Below are positions 38,691 to 51,910 of a DNA stretch of 64,000 nt, one piece after another. The notes beneath the pieces were generated by a model, which did not search any database, was not told the origin of the DNA, and saw only the letters and a list, made by a program, of their open reading frames with translations. Positions within the stretch are counted from its first letter, which is position 1. Each line of letters opens with the position of its first letter. This DNA is from Manis javanica (lineage: Eukaryota; Chordata; Mammalia; Pholidota; Manidae). The stretch is from the NCBI RefSeq assembly GCF_040802235.1, contig NC_133158.1, positions 157,864,401 through 157,928,400 on the forward strand, in the 5' to 3' direction. Made by a program: the position numbers and the translations under genes.

Positions 38691-39899
38691 AATCATAAGT
38701 TGTATTTGATGATTAAATGATTAAATCACCAGAAACTCTTATCTATGGAGAAGAAAGATACTTAAAATCTTCATAATAAACCTTACTTTCATTTACTGTA
38801 CTTTTCCTGGTCACTTTTGCATAGTTATATTCCTCCACACCCTTCTTAGGATTGTCTTTAGCAGAAGATGGTACTTAAGCTTGAAGTCTAAGCCACCTCT
38901 GAGAGTTACTCATTTTTCCCTGGGTATCTCTCATGCATACATGAAATAGATATGTTAATAAACTTCTGTTTGTTTTACTTTTGTTAATCTATTTTTTGTC
39001 ATACAGAGCTTCCAGCACAGAATTTAGGATAGAGGGAAATCTATTTTTTTCTCCCCTAAAACTGAATATTATATAGCCTATACAAATTAACACATAAAAT
39101 TGACCATCACAACAATCTTCCTGCCATATTTGCTAACAGCCTACTCCAGCAATACTAATCCACTGCTGGGCCCAGACTACTGTGGGTGAGGGTCTCAGTC
39201 AGTGGAATAAAATCTGGACCAAAACCTTAACTTTCACTCAAGATTTCTTTCTTTATTTAACAAAGGTTTTGACACTTGAATTTTAGCCATAAGGGAGGAA
39301 AATAATTTTCCTTCTGCACTTCTGTTTCTTGGCTGAAACACCCTCCTGGTAAAAGACAAATTAACAAGAGAAAAATGAACAAAAATTTAATAACATGTAT
39401 ACCTCCTAGATACACGGGTGAGACACAGGAAAATGAGTAAAACTCTGAAATGGCCCAAGCCACCATCGCAAATACCATTCCCACATAAATACAAAAGAAA
39501 GATATTGGAGGTGAAGGAGACAGTTAAGAGAGGTAATTAGGAAAAACACAGTAAACAAAAGTAAGGTTGTTATGCAGATTTAAATCATGCCTTCTCCACT
39601 AATAAGAGTTTCTTGGCATATGAATTGTTCTTCTCTTCCTGGTACAGGGAGGGAGGCACTTACAAATGGAGATTTATTTTATAAATGTAAACTTATCTTA
39701 CAAAAGGGTAACTTTTACTCTGTTTTCAGAGCTTCTCTTATGTCTGCTGTTTCTTAAAAATAATTAGCTCGAGTACTCCTATGCCAAAGAATATTTGCGG
39801 GGTGGGGGCACAGCATCATAGGCATTTTTCTAACATGTTGTAACTGGTCTGGGAAATCCCATGAGACTCTTCAGGTCCTTTCTGAATTGGACATGCCCT

Positions 39900-39995
39900 C
39901 TGTTACAAGCTGAATTGTTTGTCTTCAAAATTCATATATTGAAGTCCAAATATAATAATGTTTTGAGGTAGATTCTTTTATTAGTTCCTCACATA
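39900..39995 (+). repeat. MaLR-type LTR fragment (MLT/MST-like)
   Basis: The wording 'tgttacaagctgaattgttt', then 'cttcaaaattcatatattga', then 'agtccaaa' matches the well-known 5' part of MaLR LTRs. Only the first hundred bases or so can be seen. Confidence 0.6.
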
Positions 39996-40105
39996 TTGAT
40001 GTACAAAGAGATTAAGTAACTTGCCCAAGAAGCAGAGCCAAGATCAAATCCGGAGTCTGGCTGTGAATGCACTTACCACTCTGCCTTACTCTCCCTTGTA
40101 GGCCC
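39996..40105 (+). repeat. MIR-like fragment
   Basis: 'gagattaagtaacttgccca', then 'gaagcagagccaagatcaaa', then 'tccggagtctggctg' is the typical 3' half of a MIR. Confidence 0.65.
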
Positions 40106-40828
40106 ATAATAATTTCAGTTTTGTAAGAAATTGGTTTTCTGAGCAAGCTAAAGAAATATTAATTTCCAATCATCCATCTTATGAAGACATTTAAGACTAT
40201 TTCCTTAGTTATTCAGGTCATGTAGCACAGCATGATGTTGGTTCAGTGCTGTACAGAGCATTCTACCCATTTTACCACTTTGACTCTTACATCCTGTTTA
40301 CTATAGTTGGTTGGGTTTTGGTGATATTTGATCTGGGTTTGGATCCACACTTGTCACCATTGCTCCAACAGTCTTACAGTCATGAAAAATTGTGCCCTTG
40401 CCTCAGGTGTAACCAAGCTGGTTTAACTTAGTTTAATTAGTGACTCGACTAGTTAGCAAATTTTAGGTCAACATCTTATGTACCAGCACTTACAGATGAG
40501 GAGATATGAATGAGTGAAAAAAACATGATTTCCACTGATTTATAATTTACTATTAGGCATAAACATAAGCAGAATCTTTTGTTTACTTAATGTAAATGTC
40601 CTCTAGTGAGACTCTCCATTTCCTTCTGAGAACAGAATACTGGTGCTTTGGTCTCATGGGATGTCAGGCACTGAGGTCTGGCACTAAAGAATTTTGGAAG
40701 TTTGAGATGCCACCTTTTGAGAGCATATGAGTAACTATCAGTTTAGAGACCTAGGAGACCAGACCAGATTGGCTTCCATGAGAAGAGGTCACCTAGAGCA
40801 AATTCTTTGAGTTAATGCAGTCTTGGAA

Positions 40829-40866
40829 AACAAGAACAAAACAAAACAAAGAAAACAAAAAAACAA
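40829..40866 (+). repeat. (AAAAC)n-like simple repeat
   Basis: An A-rich run with regular C or G interruptions. It could be a decayed retroposon tail, but no body is recognisable upstream. Confidence 0.8.
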
Positions 40867-41817
40867 GATGAGAATTTAAATTTTTAAAAAATGAGAGGGA
40901 AAGATGTGGCAAATAGGAAGAGTTAATAAAAGGAAATAAAATAATGTTGGTCTAAAGTGTTTCCATAATAACTACATTAGCTAAGAAAGTCAGAATGAAG
41001 GGTTGATGATAAGAAAATATATTTGTTTTATGTGAGAGAATGGACGACAGGGAGACTTCTCTGGGAAACTTTGTGTTGTTATTGTTTACTAAATTGTAGG
41101 TTTGTCAGAACTCTAGAAAACTAAAGGAAAACAATTATCCATAATTCTACTACTCGGAATAGCTTTTTATTATTTTTGATTTTTATTCCAGAGTTTTTTC
41201 AAGGATTTCACAAGATATTTTTCCTTGAGTGCAAAATCTCATTGATTATAAGAATTGCATTAATTTAATAATAGATTTTCAGAAACTGAAATTAAAAAGA
41301 ATGCTTTAAATGTATGCAAATGGAAAGATACATTGAATGAAGCTGTGTGGTAGTTGTGATCATAATTCATATGTACATTTGAATCCTCTCCTGTTCAATT
41401 AGCACTTACAGAATAATAATTTTTCATGTTAAGATAAACTCATAATGGAGCTTATTCTAACAGCTGTTCATAATTCTACCTTGTGGATTTATTGTATTTA
41501 TTTAAACTATTGTTGGCATATAGTTTGATTCCAACTGTAAACTCTTCAGTGAATATTTTTGTGATGAATCATTTTTCTATTTCAGATTATTCTCTCAAAA
41601 TGGATTCGTGGAAGTTGAATAATTAAGTTGAAGACAAAAAAATATTTACAATATTTGATGTCCATTGTTAAATAGCTTCCAGAAGAATTTCTATGAGTTC
41701 TATAACAATGTCTGACACTCTGGAGGGAAGGCCCAAGAACAAGTTCCAAGTGAATCCTGTGAAATCAAAGTAAGTCAAGGGAAAGGGCAGGTTGGAAGAA
41801 AGGCATTTATTTCCTAC

Positions 41818-42095
41818 AGCTTGCTTGTGTCCGCTAGCCAGTGCTCACTCTTTACGACCCCTCTGGCCATGGCACACACTTTTCTCTCTATCCCTGCCCT
41901 TTCTGGCAGGAACTCCATAGGCATGTCCCTGGTGATTGGCGGGCACAAGACCAATTAGGTACCAGGAACAGAGGGAAGGAGAGAATGGCTGTTTTCTCTC
42001 CACCTTCTGCCCTGGATTGACTGGAAGCTCTACTATAGTAAACATTCATTGGTATGTAAATGAACTAAGGCCAGGCAAGAAGTTCTGGAAGTTCT
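41818..42095. repeat. Unassigned interspersed repeat, copy B
   Basis: Diverged second copy of the repeat at 34817-35120, in the same orientation. The best-kept block is 'aggaactccataggc' through 'accaggaac', then 'atgtaaatgaactaagg'. Confidence 0.7.
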
Positions 42096-45000
42096 GGGTG
42101 AAAACTTTTATTTATTCTACGACATCTAATAGGAGATGTTTTTGTGTGTCAATTTGTTTCTAAATTGTGTAGGGATCTGCTAGCAAGACATGATGTGAAG
42201 GTGCTGCAAACTCTTTTGTAGCTGAAAGGGAGTATACTCAGAAGAGCCATAGTTAAGTCCTAGTGAACATCACTTAACATTTTTAGTTTTTTTATTTGTA
42301 ACATAGAAGTAAAAAAATTTTTTTTTCCTTGCTTGGTTTACAGAGTACTGCACTAATCAAATACTTGAAAGGATTTTGGAAAATGCAAAGTACTATGATT
42401 AATAATTCAAATAAAACCATGGGGCTTTATAAAATAGTATAGTATAGTACAGTATAGTATAGTATAGATAGTAATCCAGCAATCTCTGGGAATTGGAGAT
42501 TTTGTATGTTAGATTTAAACCAACAGAGATATTTGATTTATTTTGGATTGTGTCAGGAAAAAAATAGATCTTGTTGCTTGAGAACTCTAGGCTGATTCCA
42601 TTTTCTTGCATAATGAAGAATTTTATCTTTAATCTCTAGAAAAATAATTCACTCTTATCTATAATATGACACTATTTTAGCAATTCCAGTAGATGGCAAA
42701 CCAGCTTATATTTGTACTGGGAAATCTAGTTGCATAATAGTTGTGGAGAGGGAAAGTTGAGGTTATCCAACTGCCAGGAACTTCTAATATTTTTTGAAAA
42801 AGAAAAAAATTCTCGCTAGTATATGTGAAAGCCAAAGACAAGCTATACAACTCAGGTTATAAAAATGATTGAGCCTACTGATTGGTAAGAGGAAATGTTT
42901 TACCTGGAAGAAGGAAAGGCAGGTTAGTGTCATCCATTTAAATTATGTGTCGTGTCCTATTTCTCAAATTACTAAAAAACAAATAATGATAGAGAAATAG
43001 GTTGGTTTCCGAGACCCAGACCAAAATAGCAAAGGGAAGGATGAGGGTGCATAACTGAGGCTAGTGGGAATAAATCCTCAGTCTGAAGAGAATGAGAAGG
43101 TGGGGAGAAAGGGTCTAAGTGGTGTGGGGGTAACAAGAGTGAGGATGAAAGCAAATAAAGTACCTGAGTTGACGCAGGAGGGGCAACAAGAACACAGCAG
43201 GGAGAAGTTCTTGCTGGAGAAGGAGACACAGGCTGTTGAGTCTGGAGAAATGGTATTGTCTGCAGTCCAACAGGGGAAGAAAGCAGATGTGGTAGAGAGC
43301 ATCTGGAGACTAATAGAAGAAAAGGGCCAATGCAATAGGAATACTAGGAAGCAGACAGGATAAACCAAGAGAATAGAGGAAACACAGAACTCAATTAGGT
43401 ATAACATAAAGTTCATGATTTCGGGATGGTGAGCATATCATAAAAAATCAAAAGGCTGGATATTTAATTATTTAACTTTGAGAGGAAAAAAGTAGGTGGA
43501 GTTAAGACAAGGAAACTAAGGCAAGAAAATAGCAGAATATAAAGAAGAAAACTTGTCTGTGAAGAGACAAGATTGGGGGATTTTTAATTTATTGCAAGGA
43601 AAACTAGAAGCTAGCTAGAGTTTTTATTAACACATTCTATACATATTCAAAAGATATGTACCTCCTCAATTGAGGAGGCAAGATATATATTCATGGAGGT
43701 GGATTCAAGATACAAACAGACTTATAAGTGCATAGGTAACCCTGTGGAAATTTACAGTGACATATTTCAAAAAGAAGAGGAAACAATGAAAGGAAGTATC
43801 TCTCTGCATTTAATGATGAACTATCAGGGAAACTTGGTCAAAAGGGAACCAAAGGAGAGTGAACACAGGAACTTAGAAGTCATAATCTTGATTGAATGGC
43901 CAAATGGAGTCCTAGGCATTAGGCAAAGCCTAACAAAAATTCTTTATGAGTGATAGAGCATGTGTAAGAAAGAACAAGAGGGACATTTAACTGGAGGCAA
44001 GCACAAAAGCCTGGCATGAACCTCGGAGGGAGTTTTGTGCCAGTTATTAAGGTATTGTCTCTGGGTTTCAAACCCACTGTCTCTACTCAGCTGCGGTGCT
44101 GCTTTGCCAGCTGTTACCTGCTGGATTCTGGCAAGGGGACACCAGAAGGGCATGCAAAGCTGGAGGAAGGAGCAGGGATGGTATCTATTTACTGTTCTGT
44201 TAGCATCCTGCCAGCAATGCTTTTCAGCCCAGAAGAGACCGCATCTTCCAAGAGCAGCATCTAAATACAATAAGTAGTTTCCACTCCTTTGCAAAATGGC
44301 CTCAGAGACACCAGCAGCAGCCTGCCAGCATGCCCTCTGCAGAAGTCTGAGGCCCAGCTTCACTGACCCTTTCTCCAAGCTTCTAGGCTGTTAAATGCCA
44401 ACCTTTTCCCTTTGCTGCCCCACCCCTAGGGCTGGCCTTGTTTCCAAGTTGCTAATTTCATCATATTTGTGTACTTTTTTGACCCTTTACTAGTTAGCTT
44501 TAGACTTAGTTAATTGTTAAGCATCTAATAAGTTAATTTTGTAAAAATAAAAATTACTGAGATTAATTATTAGGAGTTCTTTGTAGTAATCAGAATATTA
44601 AATATATTAAGGATTCTGTCAGTGCCATTGGTTATAATAGATGCCACAGTCTTCACATGGTAGACAGAAAGAGAACTTTTCAACAAATAATTTTACTTAA
44701 ACAGCAACAGTAACAACTTTGCATTGACAGGATATCACAAATACATTAATGAGGAAATTGAAAACTGAATGGATGAGGAAATAATAGAAACTCAAGATAC
44801 TTTAGGTAAGAATAAGAGGTAAATAAGGGGAAGACATCATAGTAAATAGCATGTATAAAGGCAGTAAATATTGACATAAGCTTAATAAACTCTGGCAAGC
44901 CAAACAACTTTGATCACCTTTCCCCCAGTACAAAATATGTATAGTTTGTAAACACACAAAAATCAAACAATACAAAAGTAAAAGGAATATCAGGACAGTG

Positions 45001-46880
45001 TCATAGAAATTACATAAATGGTCCAACAAGCTAATTGGAGAAAGTCTGCTGATACCCTTATGAGGAAAACAGGGAGAGGTGAAATCAATAATTGTGTATC
45101 AGGTGGATATGTTCTAGGTTAAATTTCCATGGCCAAAGTTATTGATTAAAGGACCAATGACAATAAGCAGTGAAGGTGCCAGCTTTAATAACCTGTGAAG
45201 TGCTCCACAGGTTCATCCCTTGCTTTTGTCCTGTTCCACATTTTGTCTCAAATCATGATGCCAATTCTTTCTGCCAAAGGCCACTGGCAACATACCTGCA
45301 TTTGAAGAAGTTGGGTTTATTACTTATTGCAGTTGCAGGAAAATGCTTATTATGGGGCATTCTGTTACAGGATTTGGCTCTTGGCTAAGCCATTTTGGAG
45401 GAGGTCGAAGGAAGTGGGGCTTTGGATGCTGTCAGTAAGCAGGGGGAATGCTGACTGGGCACCCGGATCCAACTCACCTATAGAGAGAGCGGACTAGAGC
45501 GAAGATAAAGCTGTAATTGTTTTTTTAAAAAAGTAGCACTCATGTTTGGTAAGTGGTTTGGGGACTAAAAGTTTGGTATTTTGTGTGTTACAGAATGACC
45601 TTCTTTGTCTCATTTTATCATCATCTCAGAGTGACCTTGTTTGATGCTGCTGTTCTGTGAGATGGTCTTTATGTTCCGTAAGAGAACAGCGTGGCTTAGT
45701 TGTGATCATCAGACAGAATGTCAGAGGGCTCTGTCCTCTTTTCAATGACTTATTTAGATAAGTACTTCAAAGGAAACAATCAAATTGGTAGATGACATCA
45801 AGTTGAAAAAAAAAAGTCATGTGGGCTCTAGAGATAAAATGTATGTTAGAGATCACAAAATACAAATTGGCTATTTAAAAATCATACAAAGACCTAGGAC
45901 AATTAATGACTTATCCTATTGTTTGGGTAATTACAAATTAAAAATAAGGGATTTATTCTCCCTGTTGAGAAATAAGTGAAGAGACTTTCCCTCTCCTTTT
46001 CTTAGAGATTTACTTTAGAAAACTTGTAAGACCTTTCTCTGTCTTTTTGAAATATATGTGAATCTTTGGAGAACCTAAATAAGCCTCTTGCCAGCTTTAT
46101 GACCCAGGACTGTCTTTCTCAAGGATCTGGGAGCAATCTCTCAGAAATGTAATTATCAGAGAAAATCTATTTCCCAGTTTCTGTGGGAGGCTAAAGAAGC
46201 ACACATCCCAGATCAAGTCATGGAAACACTTCCTGTGACACAGGCATGAGAAGTTTGTTTTTCCTCTGCATTAAGTCAGTCAGCTAACATAGATAGACAC
46301 CCCGATTACCAGGTGAATTTAAGATGAAATATGTATGACAAAAAGTGCTGTCAGGTCCTCTTTTTTAAGGACTAGTTCAGGTCTGTCTTGAGAATGTATG
46401 TGTGATGGGTTGTATCTGCTTGGCTACATAAAAAGGTAAGGTTTCTTTCTGACTTGGCACTGTCTGTAGCAGGTTGCCTTTGATACCACATTCTGGTTTA
46501 ACACTTCAATATTATTCAATAAAAAAATTTATTCAATAATAAAATTGTTTTCTTTCTCTTTGGCTCTTTGGAGAAGTTTTCTGGGTTGGGGGGATATTTT
46601 GTTTTTATTTATATTTACCCAACATAATGTCACAGGGCAGTAGTAAAGATGAAGCAGTTACACAGTCAACAGATTCCCAGTTCAGTTCTTTTTAGGAAAT
46701 CATTTTGCTACTAACCGAAGGACACCTATTTAGATGTATGTGGTCACCATTTTGAGTATTGAAACTGGGGATATTGATAAGGTTAAGTATAAAGATCACT
46801 CTTTGGTTCAAAGGAGATAATGACTTTATTAGTTTACAAATGCATTTAAATGTGTCAAATAGTAAGGAGAAAATGGATTC
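42096..46880. other. Gene-free stretch
   Basis: No gene is supported. The segment at about 44000-44460 is less AT-rich and has repeat-like wording on the + strand, and its minus-strand open frame (43944-44378) has no recognised domain. It may be an old LTR, but I cannot bound it. Confidence 0.5.
42433..42470. repeat. (AGTAT)n microsatellite
   Basis: About seven AGTAT-type pentamers, with one AGTAC variant. Confidence 0.92.
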
Positions 46881-46894
46881 AAAGTTCTGAGATA
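46881..46894 (+). repeat. 5' target-site duplication of the twin-primed L1
   Basis: AAAGTTCTGAGATA here matches AAAGTTATGGGATA at 47721-47734 at 12 of 14 positions. Confidence 0.65.
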
Positions 46895-47720
46895 CATCCC
46901 TAGTTCTTACTTATCTTATAACTAGAAGTTTGTATCTTTGACCACCTTCCTTCAATTCCCCCTCCCCCTATCCTCTGCCTCAAACAACCACAAGTCGTCT
47001 TTTTATATTTCTATTTTTTTTTTAGATTTCATATATAAATGAGATCATACAGTGTTTGTCTTTCTTTGACTTATTTCATGTAGCACAGTGATTTCAGGGT
47101 CCACCCATGTTGTGGTAAATGGCAGGGTTTCCCCATTTTTTTATGGCTGACTAATCTTCTTTTATCTCTCTCTCTCTCTCTCCACACCTGTATCTGTATC
47201 TGTGTATCTCACAACTTCTTTATCCATTCATTTGTCAGTGAACACTTAGGTAATTTGCGTGTCTTGGCTGTTGTAAATAAAGCTGCTGTGAACATGAGGG
47301 CACAGATATCTTTTGGACATGGTCTTTTAATTCCCTTTGGATATAGTCCCAGAAGCCGAATTGTTATTGGTAGTTCTATTTTCAAGTTTTTGAGGATCCT
47401 CCATTCTGTTTTCCATAGTGGCTGCACCAACTTACAATCCCACCAACAGCGCACTAGGGTAATTTACAGCATGATGACTATTATTAACACTGGTCTATGA
47501 TATAGAGGCAAATTTAGAGAGTAAATCCTAGAGTTCTCATCACAAAGAAAGTATTTTTTTCTTTCCTTCTGTCTTTTCTTCTTATTGTATGTAAATGAGA
47601 TTATTGGGTAACTGAACTTATTTTGTTAATTATTATACAATATATGTAAATCACACCATCATGCTGTACACCTTAAATGCCTACCGTGTATGTCAGTTCT
47701 TTCTCAATAAAATTGGAAAA
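46895..47720 (+). mobile_element. Short L1 with 5' inversion (twin priming)
   Basis: The left part (46895-about 47457) is L1 in reverse: its minus strand reads the ORF2 C-terminus ([12 protein letters not shown] and on to [15 protein letters not shown]), then 3' UTR. The right part (about 47458-47720) is the L1 3' end in forward orientation: 'acagcatgatgactattatt', 'agagagtaaatcctagagtt', 'catcatgctgtacacctt', then AATAAA and an A tail. The reverse part stops at about the L1 position where the forward part starts. This is the arrangement produced by twin priming during L1 insertion. Imperfect 14-bp repeats flank the whole. Confidence 0.82.
47166..47183. repeat. (TC)n short run
   Basis: A brief TC dinucleotide expansion within the inverted L1 part. 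Confidence 0.85.
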
Positions 47721-47734
47721 AAAGTTATGGGATA
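47721..47734 (+). repeat. 3' target-site duplication of the twin-primed L1
   Basis: AAAGTTATGGGATA follows the short A tail and is the partner of 46881-46894. Confidence 0.65.
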
Positions 47735-50189
47735 AGATATAAGATCAGTGCCTTTTTCCCATTGGAGTAGTAATGAGCAGAACGGTTCTAGAAATAGGGC
47801 AAAATTTAGGGGTACTTCACCTCAATTCACAATCTTCTATCTTTCTTCTTGAGGCGGCATCTAAATTACGAGATGTTCATGAACTTTTGTAGCATAGTCT
47901 ACATGGGTTGATGGATGGGGAGTGACTCAGAGGGGGATTCTGGTTGTTGTAGCTGTTAGTGTGCCTCACTGTCATTCACTCAGATGTGGGCTGTCCGTGT
48001 GAATCTTGGGCACCGTGAGTCGTTGTTGCTGGCATCGGCAGGGACGTTTGCATCCCCAGCTGTTCTCCAGTCAGATGATAACTGATGCCTCCACTGAGGA
48101 ACCCCATCTTTCCTATTACAAGACAAAACCTTTATGGTAACTGGTTCTACCTCTTCCCACTCATTTTTGAGAACTTCTTGGGAGTATCAAAAAATTATAT
48201 CTTGCAGCCAAAATGTGAAGGGTCACAGACTACAAGTAAAATTTGGGAAATAACACAATGGGCAATACTTCACATTATCATTTCATGGCAACTTTTCTAA
48301 TCTGTCTGAGGCAATCTATGAATTCTGAGGAAAAAAAATGAAGGCAGGATAATGTATATAATTCAGATGGTGCAGTGTTGCCTAGGTGGGGAATATTCAA
48401 ATATTCCAGGCCAAGTTACTCCTGGTTTTTTGAGTTTTAACTGATTAGTTCATTAACCCTGAGTCTTTTTTTAGTGGGCTTTCCTAGTTTTATTCTCTTT
48501 CCACTCCGCTTGTATCTATTTCTCTGTCTAACAGATGAATAAAGTATATATTCCTACAGTTAACCAATTAATTTTGATTTGACAGTTATTTAAAAATAAT
48601 TGCAATAAGGTCTCTCAATTTTTTTCTAAAAAAGGAAAGTCACTCACCTACTTAATGGCAGATGAACTTTACACATGATAAAACCTGTCCTACAAACTAC
48701 ACTGTTTGAATTCTGCAACACATTCTACATGTTTAGAAAATTTGGAGGCAGAATTTCTCCTTGCTCAACTGAATACTAAAAACACTAAAGAAATCCATCT
48801 ACCCCTTAAAAGAAGAGTTTGTATGAGGTTGGCCTGCAAAACTTAAAATGGACTAATTTAAGTATAAATGGAATCTTCTAAATATACATCAGTGTTGTTA
48901 CATTGCAAAAAAATGAAGGTAGTCTCCAAGGGTGGGTACATTTTTTCCTATGGTATAAATAACTGTGCTTTGGAAAAAGAAAAAAAGTGAAGGAAAGACT
49001 ACTATGGACTAAAATGGTAAAGGAGGACTGGAAATGTAGAACTTTGTGGGCTGAGTGGAGAGAAGCAAATAAGAATGGGGTTTTTTAGTTGCTAACATAG
49101 CACACATAGGGGTGTGCATGATGGGAAAGGAAAATAATGGGGTTTTTTTAGGACATGAGTTTGTGATGCCTCAGGGATAGCCAGGTAAAGGTCTGTAGAC
49201 CTGGAGTTCATGAAAGAAGGTGTAGCTGGAGAAAAAGATTCAAGGTTTATTGTTTTCAAAAGATAGAAAAGTTGTTGGATTATTATTTAAGGTATGAATT
49301 ATGAGAATCTGAGAATCTTAAATATTTACAGGCTTCTAGGTCAAAATGAGGTATGAGATAAAAAAGCTACCTCCAAAATACACACTGGTTTTCCAAACTA
49401 AATTTAAGTAAAAGGAAAACAGAGAATTAAAAATGCAAGATATGTGAATAATGTGAAACCAACTGAACACAGTAGGTGATCATTTTCACTGACATTACTC
49501 TGAGGATCACTGTAGGCAAAGTTGTGACCACTATCTTGGCATTTCATCTCCAACTTTGTGGTCAAAATCTCTCCAGTATGTAATCACCCTCATGTGCTCT
49601 GTGCCTTTAGATTGCACCCAGCCTCTTCCCTTTCCATGCTTCCTTACCCCAAAGAGTCCCCAAGATTTCAGTTTTTTCCTTGTTAGCCCCTCTGCCTCTG
49701 TTTTTTTCCATGAAAGCCTCATTGTCTTATCTTCCTTTTCTGTTCTTCTTCCCTAAGCATTAGCTTAATCATTTTATGCATGATGTACTCAAAACTAATG
49801 AACACTATTGAGATTATATCAGTCTTTTTCTCCCCAAGGGACACATGTACACTTTTGTTCTAAATGCATGATTGCAATTTTAGACACCACAGGGGATGAG
49901 GAAATTGGTTGGGACAAAGATAACTCTTGTGTTCAAGCTCTACAAAAAACGCACTCTTTAATTTATTGTAAAGGCAGTTAAACTGGCATATTTGATGGAT
50001 TATAAAAATTATGTAATTTTAGGAAATTTTGTGAATAACAGGAACATAAGAAAGAAACCAAGGCTGACTGGGAATAAGAACTGATAGCATTTCTATGCCT
50101 CTTCTTTATGTATATTTGTTTTCAGTGTCAATGCCACCATCCTTAACTCCTAACCATTTTCTCTCTGTCATCATTATTGACAAAATTGA
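47735..50189. other. Gene-free stretch
   Basis: No gene is supported. A decayed LTR fragment near 48390 is listed separately. Confidence 0.55.
48385..48500 (-). repeat. Decayed LTR fragment related to 35559-36126
   Basis: The stretch containing 'attccaggccaagttactcc' and 'tggttttttgagttttaact' corresponds to 'attccaggccaagttgctcc' and 'tggccttttgacctttaact' at 35880-35925, in the same orientation. Only about 110 bases align. Confidence 0.65.
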
Positions 50190-50410
50190 TTTAGTGCCTG
50201 TATTTGCCAGTACTGGGTTAATGCCTTACATGGAGTAACTCACTTAATTCTCAAAACAACTTGTGCTGTAGATATTATTCTCTCTATTTTGCAGAGGAGA
50301 AATTGAGACTTTGAGAAGTTAGGGAACTTACCCAAAGACAAACAGCTAGTAATGGAGGAAGCAGGTTATAAACCTGGGCAACCTGAGTCATCAACTCTAT
50401 TCCTGAAATT
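50190..50410 (+). repeat. MIR SINE
   Basis: A fairly clear MIR: 'ccagtactgggttaatgcct', 'taactcacttaattctcaaa', 'ttttgcagaggagaaattga', then 'aacagctagtaatggaggaa'. It is one of the best preserved in the window. Confidence 0.85.
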
Positions 50411-51514
50411 ATGCTGTATTAAATTACATGCTGTTTAAAGTCTTGAAAGGGCTCTTCTAATAAACAGGTTTGTCTCTTAGTACATTTGTGCTGTTTTCCT
50501 TTTAGTCAAGACGTTTTAACTTGTTTCTTTTGAATGGCTAGTTATGGTGAGGTTGGTTTGCTAAGATTCTTTGGGCCTTAATTACTTCATAATTAGAGGA
50601 ACCCTTTTATCCATCCTTTATTTGGAAAAGTTTTATTTTTGTCACTCATACTTTTGTTCTTTGCCTGGTACTAGGCAGTAGTGTAATTAGTAACCACAAC
50701 TAATTACAGATTACTTTTAGAATGAGAATGTGCCCGTAATTGACCTATAATGTCTTGAGCTGGGTAGTAAAGTCTGCAATAATATTTTCCAGGTACAAAA
50801 TACAGTAAAGAAGAAATTTAAGACTTTCAGAAAATGCCATACAAATCATATATAGTCTGGGAACCACATAGATTCAACTAAATCAATAAATAATGGTACT
50901 GTTTCTAAATTTTTAAAATCCAGATAGTCTTTTTCATGTTCTCTGGGGTTAAAATTGCCAGATTTAGCAAATAAAAATACAGGATACCAAGTAAAATTAA
51001 AATTTTAAGTAAATGACAGTAACATTTTTTCTTGTATAAGTATGTCCCAAATAGTACATGGGACATACTTCTGCTTAAAATTTTTTTTTTACCAGAATTC
51101 AAACTTAGTGGAGCATCTGGTATTTTACCTGATGAATCTATTTGGTGCATCTTCTCAGTCTCAGACAAATATTGTTCAATCACTTTGGTGATTTTAGAGC
51201 CTTCTTTTTGAGACAAATAATGTCCTTTACCCAATCTATCCTCTAACTTCTCACAGGTTGGAGCTGGGCAGAATTCCATTCTTGCCCCAAATTATGAGGT
51301 GGTTTCCTATTGACTCCTATTGAATAACCATCTTGTAAGTCACACATGTGATTCTCTTGGACAACAACACAGGTGCACTGACCAAGGAGCTCAAGCATGT
51401 AACCAAGACAATATTTAAAAAGACACTTTAAGGGTAATGCTCCACTCTTTTTGGAGATTCTGATGTGGCCTCCCATAAGCAGGGTATGTGTGAGAAATAC
51501 ACTTACTGGTCCAA
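50411..51514. other. Gene-free stretch, possible retroviral remnant on minus strand
   Basis: The minus strand of 50905-51514 has two overlapping open frames of about 100-120 codons next to an LTR-like segment on the right. They could be eroded internal sequence of an endogenous retrovirus, but I recognise no retroviral motif, so I do not assign a gene. Confidence 0.3.
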
Positions 51515-51910
51515 ACTCAGTAAGTGGACACGGAGACAAATAGAACAGTGGAGAGGGTTTAATGGCAGTCTTGCAAGATTGGGTGTCTACTAAGCAGGCA
51601 CACCCAGGGTAGCTGGAGCAAATAATTTACTACCTAGCACACGAGTCCTTTCCATGGTTCCCCATTGACTGAGTACTACAGGGTTTACAATCTTTCCTGG
51701 ATGTTGCCTAAGCAAGTTATATCCATATTAGGCTTTCCTTTACATTTGTGTTGATTTTATTGGCTGGTTTAAAACTTCTTTCTTTTCCCAGATAGGCACA
51801 GCCCTGTTCCTTATCAATTCCCCCCCACCAACCCCCACTCCCAGCCTGAGCAACTTCCTGGCGTGTATTTCACCACATGACCTTTTGTCAATACCTTACT
51901 GTTAAAACGT
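51515..51910 (-). repeat. Possible LTR (minus strand)
   Basis: On the minus strand the segment has a composition and order typical of an LTR: a purine-rich stretch, an AATAAAATC-type signal (about 51757), and a CT-rich end with 'ctctccactgttctatttgt'. Ends and a duplication are not clear. Confidence 0.35.

Larger units (their letters stand above)
36127..41817. other. Gene-free stretch with small repeats
   Basis: No gene is supported. Small elements listed separately are an AT-rich simple-repeat zone, a MaLR-like fragment, a MIR tail and an A-rich simple repeat. The open frame at 36942-37256 has no recognised domain. Confidence 0.55.

Noticed and set aside
43944..44378. 144-codon minus-strand open frame
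   Set aside because: No recognisable domain. The segment looks like an old repeat and has overlapping open frames on both strands.
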